DNA from: Macrobrachium rosenbergii
Taxonomy: Eukaryota; Arthropoda; Malacostraca; Decapoda; Palaemonidae
Length of the DNA: 64,000 bases
Reading direction: 5' to 3'
Assembly: GCF_040412425.1 (NCBI RefSeq)
Contig: NC_089753.1
Coordinates: 36,041,413 to 36,105,412, forward strand
Shown here: in pieces, positions 12,855-23,483 of the stretch
Layout: each line of letters opens with the position of its first letter
Position numbering within the stretch: the stretch's first letter is position 1
Notes under the pieces: generated by a model
Seen by the model: the letters and a program-made list of their open reading frames with translations, nothing else
Told to the model about the DNA's origin: nothing
Databases searched by the model: none
Made by a program: the position numbers and the translations under genes

Positions 12855-13785
12855 CGTTCGCCCATCATCACGCGGGGGATCTCCTTCGTCAGGTCCAGCG
12901 GTCCCAGCTGAGGACGGGGCTGGCGTAGGCCTACTACTCTGACTGCACAAATATCTATCTATCTAGCCTTCCCATACATAGCCAGCGCACAGATTTCAGT
13001 GTCGAGTGACTCGGTGTAAATCCTGACCCTTCTTGAACTCAATACCGGTATTGTTCAACTGCCCACAATTCAACATGAAACAGATGTTATAATAATAATA
13101 ATTATTTTGATAAATAATACTCAAACATTATCATTATGTCATTGTGCCTGTTCCCGTAAGAAACATAAGATAGCTAACAGTTATTTTATATATAAATATA
13201 TGCATACATATATGTACACATGTATATATGTATATATATGTATAAATCTGCGTGCAAAGGTCAATTGTCTGTGATATGGCGTGTACTTTATAAAAAAACA
13301 AAAATATATTTTCATGTGTCGAAAGTGTTTTCATAAACCTACTTTCAATTATGTTTTAGTTACAGGTAATCACTGGCTTTCAAGACGATATAAAACACTG
13401 AGTTTCCATGAAGATTTGTATGAAATTTCCCAGAAAAGCCTTACTAATCACCATACAAGAGTGAGATCACGTCTTATAATTACATCCATGCGGAATTTTA
13501 ACCATCTCTCTCTCTCTCCATCATATTTCAGACGTATTTTCTTGCTAGTCAGTCCCAAAACAAAATCCAGGGCCCTGTACGGCACAGTTTTTCGGGGCAA
13601 AATATTGCTAACCAGTCACTCGATTTGCATCAAAATATAGGGAAATCTTATTGTGCATATGGTAAAATCTAACTTCTATCTTGATACAGACATTAGAACT
13701 TCAACTGGATGGGTTAAAATGGCAAGTAGTATGAAAGGTTATGCAGGAACTTTTCACAGAATTGATTTATTTCTGAAATTAATTC
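12855..13785. other. Sulfotransferase 3' flank, no gene seen
   Basis: Probable 3' UTR, then anonymous sequence. It has a short TCTA run at about 12954-12964, ATAATAATAATTATTTTGATAAATAATAC at about 13090 as a possible poly(A) region, and an open frame at 13281-13640 without recognisable protein features. Confidence 0.6.
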
Positions 13786-14018
13786 CCCCGTAGGGGGAAC
13801 TCAAGCGGTGCACTGTAGACATCACTTAAGGTTCTTTGCAGCGTGCCTTCGACCCCTAGCTGCAACCCCTTGCATTCCTTTTACTGTACCTCCATTCATA
13901 TTCTCTTTCTTCCATCTTCCTTTCCACCATCTCCTGACAACCGCTTTATAGTGCAATTGCTTTGAGGTTTTCCTCCTGTTACACCTTTCAAACCTTTAGA
14001 CTGTCAATTGCTGTTTCA

Positions 14019-14020
<2 letters not shown>
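13785..14020 (-). repeat. Dispersed ~300-bp repeat, copy 3 (truncated)
   Basis: Reverse copy starting CCCCCGTAGGGGG and running through GGTTCTTTGCAGCGTGCCTT, TTTTCCTCCTGTTACACC and GACTGTCAATTGCTG. It is cut off by an (AT)n tract, so the GAATATAG end is missing. Confidence 0.88.
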
Positions 14021-14087
<67 letters not shown>

Positions 14088-14092
14088 TATCT

Positions 14093-14168
<76 letters not shown>

Positions 14169-14175
14169 GTATATA
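14021..14175. repeat. (AT)n-(CA)n-(TA)n microsatellite
   Basis: Three dinucleotide blocks in a row replacing the end of a dispersed repeat copy. Confidence 0.97.
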
Positions 14176-14649
14176 TATATGAATTATTTAAAAATGGGTT
14201 GATATTTGGACATAACATTTCTGTACAACGCAAGATTCTCTCTCTCTCTCTCTCTAAGTGTGCAGTCCTTGGCTAAGTCCGAAATCAACCCGACATAAAA
14301 AGATAATTTTTCCCAACTCATTATCGGGAAAAACTAGGACAAAGATATCGTACATTTCAACAGACGACAATGGAAAGACGTCGAGAGAATTTCTTCGAGG
14401 AAAAAAAAATTGAAAAAATTATATAATTTCTCCTCCCGATGCGAAGACTTTTTTCTTTTATTATTTTACAATGAGAGATGGAAATAAGATATTTCTTTTT
14501 GTAACGAACGATGAAATGCGTCGTTTTCTTTTTATAATGAAAGATAAAAAGCTTTCTTCCGATAGAGTTGGTGAGGGTCTTTTGTTGAAGTGGGGGATTA
14601 CTGCAGTGTCTTGGCGGTCCTCGTTATGTAGACACTAAATAAATAAATG

Positions 14650-14652
<3 letters not shown>

Positions 14653-14715
<63 letters not shown>
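14653..14715. repeat. (AT)n microsatellite
   Basis: About 60 bases of AT in an anonymous AT-rich region (14180-14820) where no gene is seen. Confidence 0.97.
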
Positions 14716-14718
<3 letters not shown>

Positions 14719-15229
14719 CATATAAAATATACATACATATATATATAATAAACATATATGTATATATATTATAAATATATGTATATACACATACATATAT
14801 TTAATGTGTTTCTATCCTCGCCCGCAACTCAAACCCGGAACCTATCGCAGTTGCCCGGCGAGGTCAAATACAAACAAACAAATAAACACACACAAACATA
14901 TATATGTATGTGTGTATGTATGTATGTATGCGCGTATGTTTGTGTGTGTATATATATATTATATATATGTGTGTGTATGAATGTGTGTATGCACAGTATA
15001 TACACAATTCCAGAAACCATATCAGAGGAGTAGACTGATTTGACCTCAAGAATATATATACCGGTATCCATCTGCTGGAAAGATGCACCAGGAACGGGGG
15101 TAACATGACAGAAACCTTTGGATATCGGATGAGACCTATATACAAAGTTCTCAAGCCTGGACATTGAGGTTAAACGAAAAAAAAAAAAAAGCGACAAGAG
15201 AGAACATCTTGACAAACAGGCTGGTGATA

Positions 15230-16030
15230 CTGACAAAGGCACGTCTTCAGGGAATGGCACTGGCGTTACCGTAGCCCACCGACTCAATAATGAAATATTC
15301 ATGGATGAAGGAAAACAAAAAAAATATACCCGTCAGAGAGAGACAGGTCGATAATAACATCAGAGAAAGAAAGGGAGATGAGTTATGTAATAGAATTTAA
15401 AGAACGAATTCACAGTTTTCGAAGTGGAATCAGTAGCAAAGAAACTTTGGCGATGTACAACACCAGGTTACGATCAAATCTTAGATGGAACTGAAATGAC
15501 AACTCGTACAATAGGTAGACTGTTTTGTAAAATATGTAGTGATGAAACAAAGACAAATGATGCGGAATTGGAAATCATGGTTCAGGCATCAAAGAAAGGT
15601 GACCTGACTGAACGTGGTAACTATACGGGCATTGCAACTACGTCGGTTGTAATGAAAATATTAGGTATGTTTAACTTCAGAGGGATAGAAATAGATAATG
15701 ATAAAAAAAGATTAGAGATGAATACAAAAAAAAAGGGTAGGAGTTGCACAGTGCGTGGAGTTTAAAAATCGCCTACTGATGGTTTTTCACACTTACAAGA
15801 AAGCACTTGATAGCAATCATAAGACAATATCATGGCAATTCGTTAAGTATGCAAATTATCCATGATCGAAATAGATGCCTGAGGCTTGCTAGATGGAACA
15901 GCCGCAAATATTGAGATGCTACAAGGGAATGTTACTTCAACTTTGCTGTTTACCCTTGTCATAGATTTTGTATTGAAAAAATTATGGTGGCTAATCTCGC
16001 TAAAGAGGATGCATCATATATGTAAAGTTG
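15230..16030 (+). pseudogene. Degraded LINE reverse transcriptase fragment
   Basis: The open stretch 15424-15765 encodes KKLWRCTTPGYDQI (cf. the KaPGyDqI block), then ASKKGDLTERGNYTGIATTS, VVMKILG and KKGRSC, which align with the reverse-transcriptase order KKGD..NYRGIsL.SvvyKil...GFRkgRSC. After a frameshift, HTYKKALDSNHKTISWQF matches the fIDykKAFDsi.R..LW block near 15785-15845; the FxDD box is not recovered. A bit upstream, 15230-15365 resembles 49840-49960 (GCGTTACCGTAGCCCACCG; GATAATAACATCAGAGAAAG), suggesting both come from related retroelements. Confidence 0.7.
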
Positions 16031-16201
16031 TCATAACAGCCATACCGCCTCTTTAAATAAGCGAAAAACTTCTTCCAATAGTAGGGCTCGAATCAGCACA
16101 TGCTAGGCAGACACTTCCACCATATTGCTAGGAAAGAAGAATTAAGTCTGGCGTTGGAAAACGTATCCAAAATGTGTGAGGAAATCAAACCAAGAGACTA
16201 C

Positions 16202-16203
16202 AT

Positions 16204-16265
<62 letters not shown>

Positions 16266-16270
16266 CGCGT
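16202..16270. repeat. (TA)n-(TG)n-(CG) microsatellite
   Basis: TA, then about 46 bases of GT, then GCGCGCGTGCGCGTGTG. Confidence 0.97.
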
Positions 16271-16467
16271 GTGATATTTTAAGCATGTAATAATCTACAT
16301 TTTCTCCTCAAACACTCTCCCACATCCTCACTTCACCCCAGCCGTCCCCCATCCCCCCAACGTCCCTTTCTTCATTCCCTCCTTGTCGGATCTTCCCCAA
16401 ACAGTCTTTTCATTTCTCTTCAATAATCTGTCAACCTTCCAAAAGGAGAATCGATGGATCTAAGGGA

Positions 16468-16472
<5 letters not shown>

Positions 16473-16528
<56 letters not shown>
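16473..16528. repeat. (CT)n microsatellite
   Basis: About 56 bases of perfect CT. Confidence 0.98.
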
Positions 16529-16531
<3 letters not shown>

Positions 16532-16790
16532 TCTCCATAAAACTCATTCAACAGGAAAAGAATATAAAGCGGTTTTTGTTCCTGCTGATAAAAGATTTCC
16601 CACTGTTTATATTTATCCGGAGAGCCGGCTTCCCTTGACGGGGGCTGTTTATCTTGCATCTACAACGGCAAATGCTTCTTCGTCGACCAAAACCGGTTGT
16701 TTATACGGTCTGGTGACCGAGACGGGCATGGCCGTAGCTGCTTAAATCAAGATGAATCTTAAATTATGACAGAGACTAGTTTGAAAAAAA

Positions 16791-17290
16791 CACGTAAGTC
16801 ACGTGTTTAGGAAAAAACAGAAGAAACACGTAAGTCACGTGATTAAGGACAACAGCACAAGAAACACTTAAATCACGTGATTAACAAAAAACAGATTAAA
16901 CACCTAAGTCACGTGATTGACGAAAAACAGAAGAAACACGTAAGTCACGTGACTGAGAAAAAACAAGAGAAACACGTGAGTCACGTGATTAAGAAAATCC
17001 TAAGAAACACGTAAGTCACGTGATTAAGAAAAACAGAAAACACGTAAGTCACGTGATTAAGAAAAACAGCAGAAGAAACACATAAGTCACGTGATTAAGA
17101 AAAACAACAGAAACACGTAAGTCACGTGATTAAGAAAAACAACAGAAACACGTAAGTCACGTGATTACGAAAAACAGCAGAAACACGTAAGTCACGTGAT
17201 TAAGAAAAAACAGAAGAAACAAGTAAATCACGTAATTAAAAAAAAACAGAAGAAACACGTAAGTCTCTTGATTCAGAAGAAACAGAGAAA
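16791..17290. repeat. Minisatellite of 14 units with TCACGTGA boxes
   Basis: Fourteen consecutive units of 33-38 bases on the pattern CACGTAAGTCACGTGATTAA plus GAAAAACAGCAGAAA. Units 2 to 12 all carry the palindrome TCACGTGA; unit 1 has TCACGTGT, unit 13 TCACGTAA and unit 14 TCTCTTGA. TCACGTGA is an E-box of the USF/MITF-TFE class, so the array could be a dense bHLH-ZIP site cluster, or just a satellite whose unit happens to contain it. No spacers of unique sequence are present, so it is not a CRISPR-type array. Confidence 0.95.
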
Positions 17291-17376
17291 GGTAGACTTT
17301 CACACTGAGGATACGAATGGTAAAAAGAATTGACTAAACCTGTTGACAACAGTGATGGCATGGCAACACAGTGTGT

Positions 17377-17380
<4 letters not shown>

Positions 17381-17444
<64 letters not shown>
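17381..17444. repeat. (GA)n microsatellite
   Basis: About 64 bases of GA lying ~90 bases after the minisatellite. Confidence 0.98.
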
Positions 17445-17447
<3 letters not shown>

Positions 17448-17959
17448 CAAGTCTTGTACAACAATGAGCGTTATGTCCATATCACAAGAACAGTGTCGAC
17501 GTTAAGACATGGTTGACCTGATTACAAGGTAAAAACCTTTAAAATCAATCCTGTCAAGGATAATGATTTACGAAAAACCTACTCACCTTCTGAAATACTT
17601 AAAAAGCAAATATTCGAAATATACTCTCTCACAATGTACCCATGAGTTAACATAATGTGTGAAAGGTGGGAAAAATAAAGTACAAATCATATTTCCAGAC
17701 TCTCCTAAACACAACGCAACTCGTCTCTTTCTTGCAAGTACTGACGCGCTTTCTGGATATGAAACACTTCGTTCTTGCTGCGACCTACCATCCCCTGTTC
17801 TCTCTACGTGCCCACACCACTTTTCCTGTTTTTTTTATTAACACCCATCCTCTTCTATACACACACACACAAACACACACACACTATATAGAGTTTTAGC
17901 CATAGCTACCCTTGTGATAAGGAACAGGACTTATCACCCATGGGATACAAGGAACCGAG

Positions 17960-18490
17960 GACCATTAAGGTTTACAAATTAAGGTATTTGGAAGAGGCAT
18001 GCAAACCTCTCAAAATACTCTATGTTGTGTACATGCTGACAACTCTAAGGGTACAACTTTAACCTCACACAAAAACGGGGCCATCCATCAGCATTTTGAG
18101 GATGTGCTTGACAAGAAACCATCTCTATATTATCTAATTAAACACAGAAATTGTTCTCAAGCCTGCAGTTGCTGAAGTGGTTGGCTTACTGCACTACACC
18201 AGCCTAAACTGAATATCCAGACGTCTTTAGACAACGTCTTCCCTCCAACATAAGTTCCATTGCACACCATCGCGACTTTGACTGGAAACAGAGTAGCCAA
18301 TCTAGCGACGCTTCATGGAGAATGATTCTGAAAGTGTTAATTTTCACCTTTATTCATATCCCTGTTTTAATCTTTAATCTTTGACCATATTAACGTATAC
18401 ATTGACGTGTACTTTTATTTAAGATCTAGTTTAGAGCTGATGGCTGAAACACCTGTCGGCATCAGAGAATCAATAGAATAAATGGAACAA
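17960..18490 (+). mobile_element. Decayed Penelope-like 3' end
   Basis: In one frame the segment reads TSHKNGAIHQHFEDVLDKKP and YLIKHRNCSQ, and in shifted frames PKLNIQTSLDNVFPP, which match the order of motifs after the YIG strand of Penelope-like GIY-YIG domains (N-A-I-x-x-H ... KPxLNxQ). Stops and frameshifts are frequent. Downstream, at 18434-18463, is CTGATGGCTG-AAACACCTGT-CGGCATCAG, a 10-bp hairpin with GAAAC, followed by AATAAA near 18477. This layout fits the 3' terminus of such an element. Confidence 0.6.
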
Positions 18491-18499
18491 CAATAGCAA

Positions 18500-19488
18500 A
18501 AATTTTCACTTTTCCTTCAAGTTTTACCCAAGAGTGTAACCAGAGATTCGAGCGATTAGAGAAATGTTTTAAAATAGCAGACGCCACTTGTGCACCAGCC
18601 TGCAGTCATTGCTTGTGAGAAAGACTATGCCTAATATGAACACACGCGCACCCGCATGCTGTGAAAAAACATTGACAACAGTTTACCAATACCGTAATAA
18701 AACGAAAATCTATTGATGGTTTATGACAGCATGTCGCTACTCGTAACCTTCAAAACGTCATAGAGCTATTGTGTGCTCCTGACGGGGGCGGGGGCGTGTT
18801 AGAAAGCACATATGGAAGGGCATAGTTGTATCAAAACAAAAAACAAATTAAATAAAATAAAGAGTAACAAGTGAATACACCGCTTCCTCGCAAACAGTGA
18901 CCTGTGTTTAGGAACACAAGTATATTAACCTCTTGAACGTCCGTTCCTTTATATGAAAAGCGGTTAGGAACAAATCTCGATGTAGTACCTCTAAAGCTGC
19001 ATCAAAAACCAAAAGAACAATCTCGTATTAATACTGCAACTGTTCGCTGAAATAAAACTGTTGATGACAGAGCGATGCAGAAGTTCTCAGGGGTTCGACG
19101 GGAGGGGGCAACTGCATAATCTTACAAATTAGACCCAAGGGAAACTATAAAAAAGAATTGGTATGGGGGAAAAAAGTGAGGGAAGTCATCAGCCATTTAA
19201 ACACATTTATAAACGTACTGAAAAATTCCAGTTAGTGAAAAATATAATCTCCGCTCCACTCCCTCAGCTCAGGTTCCTCGGGAGTAAAATGGGGTAATTG
19301 GAACTGGATGAAGTATTACCAGAGTACAGTATCCCAGACGCACATGGAAAGAATCCGCCACAAACCTTCCCAGCTTCCTACGGGACGCAATTACAACTTT
19401 TGATTACCTCCATTATTTAGAAATTCAGACAATGCAAGAATCTCCGTGGCTAAGTCTCCTCACACGGAAAGGAAAGCCGCGATTTAAG

Positions 19489-19490
<2 letters not shown>
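18500..19490. other. No gene seen
   Basis: Anonymous unique-looking sequence with no open frame of note, ending at a (CT)n tract. Confidence 0.6.
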
Positions 19491-19492
<2 letters not shown>

Positions 19493-19573
<81 letters not shown>

Positions 19574-19618
19574 AAAAGTGGCATCATAATTTTAAATTTT
19601 TCTTCTAGTTTTCTCTCA

Positions 19619-19690
<72 letters not shown>

Positions 19691-19706
19691 TATATATAAT
19701 ATATAT

Positions 19707-19752
<46 letters not shown>
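19493..19752. repeat. (CT)n and (AT)n microsatellites
   Basis: About 77 bases of CT to 19569, then (AT)n at 19621-19752 with short interruptions. Confidence 0.97.
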
Positions 19753-19756
<4 letters not shown>

Positions 19757-19789
19757 GAAGAACTAATAAGGGGAGTAATGTGAAGACAT

Positions 19790-20000
19790 GCAGAGGTGGT
19801 AAAATGGTTAGAGTAAGTCAAAGGATGGATCGAATGATTTGAGATGGTTTGGTCATGCGGCAAGAATGGGCCAAGGCAGGTTGGTGAGGGAGCAAATAAA
19901 TCAAAAGTGTTAGGACGGATGAGGAGAGGAAGGAAGATAAAGAACCAAGGTCGAATTTCTGTAGAATTTCTGCACCAGCTAGATTCCTGGGACCCGTCAG
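19790..20000 (+). pseudogene. LINE C-terminal fragment
   Basis: The sequence encodes, with stops, RWFGHAARMGQGRLVREQIN followed by basic residues (RRGRK-type), the pattern of the LRWFGHVxRM...GRRGRGRP tail of a common animal LINE class. A related scrap lies at 36600-36800. Confidence 0.55.
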
Positions 20001-20159
20001 TGGGCTACAGTAATCTAAATGAGTGGCCCAGCAACGTTAAGAAGCTTAGCTTCCAAGTCCTGTAATGAAGATTCTCTTGTACAAGATCTATATAATTTTT
20101 GCACGCCAAAGCATGATGGTGTATTGTTTTGCAACGTTTTACTGAAATCCCTCCAAACT

Positions 20160-20477
20160 GAATTGATTTGAATATAGAGTTTAGGCCAAAGGCCACGCAC
20201 TGGGACCTATGAGGTCATTCAACGCTGAAACGGAAATTGACAGTCAAAGGGTTGAAAGGTGTAACAGGAGGAAAACCTTAAAGCAGTTGTACTATGAATC
20301 AATTGTTAGGAGAAGGTGGAAAATACGATGGAAGAAAGAGAATATGAAAGGAGGTACAGTAAAAGGAACGAAAGGGGTTGTAGCTATGGGGCCGAAGGCA
20401 CGCTGCAAAGAGCCTTAAGTAATGCCTACAGCGCACCGCATGAGGTGCACTGACGGTACTAACCCCCTACGGGGGAT
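20160..20477 (+). repeat. Dispersed ~300-bp repeat, copy 4 (near complete)
   Basis: It runs from AATTGATTTGAATATAGAGT through GACCTATGAGGTCATTCAAC to the terminal palindrome CCCCCTACGGGGG. This is the best full-length copy here and can serve as the reference for the family. Confidence 0.92.
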
Positions 20478-20598
20478 ATCCCTCCAAGAATATGTTAGGA
20501 GTGGGGATGACAAGGTAAGCATGACAGACATACTGACAGAGAAATGACAAGACAATGGTTACTTCCATGTTGATCATTTAGCTCCTGAATCAAGGATG

Positions 20599-20760
20599 AG
20601 TTATCTGGCCAGAAATCTATTCATATTTGCTGTTTCATATTCTTATGCAAAGAGTTATCTGGCCAGGAAAATATTCATAATTGCTGTTTCATATTCTTAT
20701 GCAAAGAGTCATCTGGCCAGGAAAATATTCATACTTGCTGTTTCATATTCTTATGCAAGG
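20599..20760. repeat. 54-bp sequence triplicated in tandem
   Basis: Three consecutive 54-bp units (TTATCTGGCCAGGAAAATAT, then TGCTGTTTCATATTCTTATG). Because 54 is a multiple of 3, a 64-codon frame stays open (repeat of about SYLARKIFIIAVSYSYAK), but there is no other evidence for a protein. Confidence 0.93.
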
Positions 20761-20819
20761 ACTCATCAAGGGGTTGTGAAGAAACCTTAGACACTGAGCC
20801 ACTCACCCTCTATATCAGT

Positions 20820-21160
20820 CACACTTTCTCACGTCTTAGAAACCACAACCCTTCCAATGTCTCTCTTTTTTTTAATCTTTACCCAGCACTTTCTAGGTGT
20901 TCCTCTTCTCTTTCTAACAGTTCTCCGAATTCTATACTTTTCACTAGATATGATTCTCCATTCTCTCTACATGACCAGACATTGAAAAAACAAAAACTCT
21001 GATCCATCTTTTCATCTAAGCTAACGTTTTTACCACTTATATATATTTTCTCCCTTTCCTTTCGTCTTACTCCGCCTACTCCGCACATACAATGCAAACA
21101 ATTCATCTTTACAGCTTACATAATTTTTCTTTCAACTGCAGTTAACCCCTGCACTTCACT
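20820..21160 (-). pseudogene. Possible LINE fragment, related to 43250-43400
   Basis: It shares CTGATCCATCTTTTC...CTAACG(C)TTTTTACCACTT and surrounding pyrimidine-rich order with 43330-43385. On the minus strand both give short basic open frames. They are two diverged copies of one repeat, probably antisense LINE coding sequence; the family is uncertain. Confidence 0.4.
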
Positions 21161-21185
21161 TTCAAATAAGAGTTGCTGATAGTTT

Positions 21186-21263
21186 GTCCTCGTGGTGTGG
21201 TCAAAAACGTGCTCGCCTTACTAGTGAGACGATACAGACGTGTTCGAGTCCCAGTTGAGGACG
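21186..21263 (+). other. tRNA-derived sequence (Val-UAC-like), not a functional tRNA
   Basis: A 78-base stretch folds partly as a cloverleaf: acceptor GTCCTC with GAGGAC, anticodon stem CTCGC/GTGAG around loop CTTACTA (anticodon TAC), and a B-box-like GTTCGAGTCCC. The D arm is poor and an extra base upsets the T-acceptor junction. It is followed by CAACATGCTCACGATCTC and an (AT)n tract, so it is more likely the head of a tRNA-type SINE or a tRNA pseudogene. Confidence 0.6.
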
Positions 21264-21291
21264 GCGTCAACATGCTCACGATCTCTTAAAT

Positions 21292-21293
<2 letters not shown>

Positions 21294-21357
<64 letters not shown>

Positions 21358-21393
21358 ATATATATGTATATATATTATATATACATATAAGTG

Positions 21394-21454
<61 letters not shown>
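21294..21454. repeat. (AT)n microsatellite block
   Basis: Two AT tracts (21294-21345, 21397-21454) joined by an AT-rich spacer, downstream of the tRNA-like head. Confidence 0.97.
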
Positions 21455-21458
<4 letters not shown>

Positions 21459-21754
21459 TGTGTTTATAATCAATTACATGACCTTAACTTTTCATCTATT
21501 AATTTTTGGGATGAGGTTGCAGTTATGCCCATTTCTACCCCGACTAAAGCCTACCAATAGGCTATGCCCCAGATATATAATGGTATATAATTGAAATAAT
21601 TCATTGTATAGGTCAATAGATGCACAGCATGGGGCCAAGTTGAAATCGTTACCCCTTCCATCTTTCTTAGTGGAGGTAACAACAAAACAGCAACAAAAAA
21701 TACTCGTCTAAAAATAACAATTATTAGTAGTAACAGTATCAAGTAGACAAGCAA

Positions 21755-22154
21755 AAAATGCGCCTAAGTTTCACTGGCTCAGTCGAGTTTTCTGTACGGC
21801 ATATAATGCTATATGAAACTTTCAGCCACGGCCCATGGAACTCTTAACTGCGGCCCATGAAACTCAGCCACGGTCAGGTGGTGGCCTAAGCCACGGCCCA
21901 TGAAACTCTCAGCCGCGGCCCATGAAACTCAGCCACGGTCCGGTGGTGGCCTAAGCCACGGCCCATGAAACTCTCAGCCGCGGCCCATGAAACTCAGCCA
22001 AGGTCCGGTGGTGGGATGTGTTTTTGGTACCTATAGCAGTGCCAGAGGTATGATTATGGCTAACCTTAACCTTAAGATCTGAGGGCGGACAGAAAAAGTG
22101 CGGACGGACAAACAAATAGCCACCTCAATAGATTTCTTTTACAGAAAACTAAAA
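21755..22154 (+). repeat. Snap-back dispersed repeat, copy C, with internal duplications
   Basis: The ends match copy A (AAAAATGCGCCTAAG start; GCGGACGGACAAACAAATAG and CTTTTACAGAAAACTAAAA end). The central snap-back is missing. Instead a block of about 80 bases containing CACGGCCCATGAAACTCTCA and CGGTCCGGTGGTGGCCTAAG is repeated between about 21821 and 22015. Confidence 0.8.
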
Positions 22155-22822
22155 ATAACAGTAAACGAAAACCTTAAGTTAACCTCACAATAAGAAATTT
22201 CTCTTAATAGTTGTATGGCCAAAACTGTCTCCTTCATCTGAATAACTTCATTTTCTAAGCTAGCGGTTCACATTTGTCTGGTGGCGTTTCACATAACTGA
22301 TGAAATAACGAAGTTATCGATAAGTGAAAAATGAGGCAGAATAATGACTGGGAAACCATACAGGGGTAGGATTAGCATTACCATCATTCGTGCAATGAAA
22401 CCAGCAAATCATGCAATCAACAGCTTACAAATAATTGATACCCCTGCAGCATTGTCCAGTACAGCAAGTAGTATAAAAAACAAAAATAAAAAGAGTATAA
22501 ATGGCAGAAGAAAAGCAATGTGAATATTAAATTAAAGAATACATTAAGGGGCTAAATATATACTAGAGCAAAACAGATTAACATATACAATTCAGATAAA
22601 AATCATAATAAATAAACAGGAGCCAATTGAGAGGAAAAAACAACATAATTGTATTTAGCAGAAATTACAAGCATAATATGAAAGCGGTTTCCCGATACAG
22701 AAACGCTTAGCAGTTAGAGATAACTGGGAAGGCTAGATTCAACATACTGGAACCCAATGACGAGAAAAGACACTATAGAAATATTCCATACGTTTATTAC
22801 GCGGAGGAGAATTAAGACTTTT
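22155..22822. other. No gene seen
   Basis: AT-rich sequence without recognisable element or coding signal, ending at the target-site copy of the next MITE. Confidence 0.6.
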
Positions 22823-22830
22823 GATGGATT

Positions 22831-22999
22831 CACTGGCGATTCCAGGGAAGGGGGCACCTGGGCACGTGCCCCCATGAAAAATAATGACAAAATAATAATA
22901 TTGAAGATTTAGATAATAACAACATAAATGAGAAATATAAAATGGGAAAAAATCTATTACAGAAATATTAAAATTTTGAGAAAAAAATGATAATCTTAA

Positions 23000-23066
<67 letters not shown>

Positions 23067-23109
23067 GAAAAATTGGTGGCCCCCATGAAATTTTACTGAT
23101 CCGCTAGTG
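22831..23109. mobile_element. hAT-type MITE with 8-bp flanking duplication
   Basis: The left end CACTGGCGATTCCAG and the right end CTGATCCGCTAGTG are imperfect inverted repeats, and an inner pair GGGGGCAC...CATG / CATG..GGCCCCC extends them. GATGGATT (22823-22830) precedes and GCTGGATT (23110-23117) follows, 7 of 8 identical, matching the 8-bp duplication of hAT elements. The middle holds an (AT)n tract (23005-23062). No coding capacity. Confidence 0.75.
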
Positions 23110-23483
23110 GCTGGATTGTCCAGCGTACGGCGATATTAAGGTGTAGGAACAATTTTTTTCTACCTTTCCTGGAAAACAAAGAGAAGATCATTGCAGGTGT
23201 TCTTATCTTTCCAAACACTTCGCGTGGAAAAAATGGAAACTTTTGGGAAGTAACATTGCTCAAACAAAAACAGAAGCAAATTAGGTACTGGGGGCCGTTA
23301 CAGAGACAACGCTTAGCAACTACTACTACAAAGTCGACAGCTGCCCACGCGATAACGGCGAAGCCTTATTAAACCTTTCGAAAATCTCTCATGTACCACA
23401 CGCTCAGAAAGTGCAATTAATCGTTATTGTAAGTTGAAACAGTTCTTACATATCACGTGCACATCCCCGTCACTGAAACAGTC

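Noticed and set aside
12374..12928. 184-codon + strand frame inside the sulfotransferase exon
   Set aside because: An out-of-frame reading of the same GC-rich exon, rich in Pro/Arg/Gly/Gln, without domain features.
16791..17290. CRISPR-like repeat array
   Set aside because: No unique spacers, variable unit length, eukaryotic context; it is a minisatellite.
20596..20790. 64-codon frame with three 18-residue repeats
   Set aside because: Explained by a 54-bp tandem triplication; no start context, signal or homologue recognised.
21186..21263. Functional tRNA-Val(UAC)
   Set aside because: D arm does not pair properly and an extra base lies between T arm and acceptor stem; more likely a SINE head or pseudogene.
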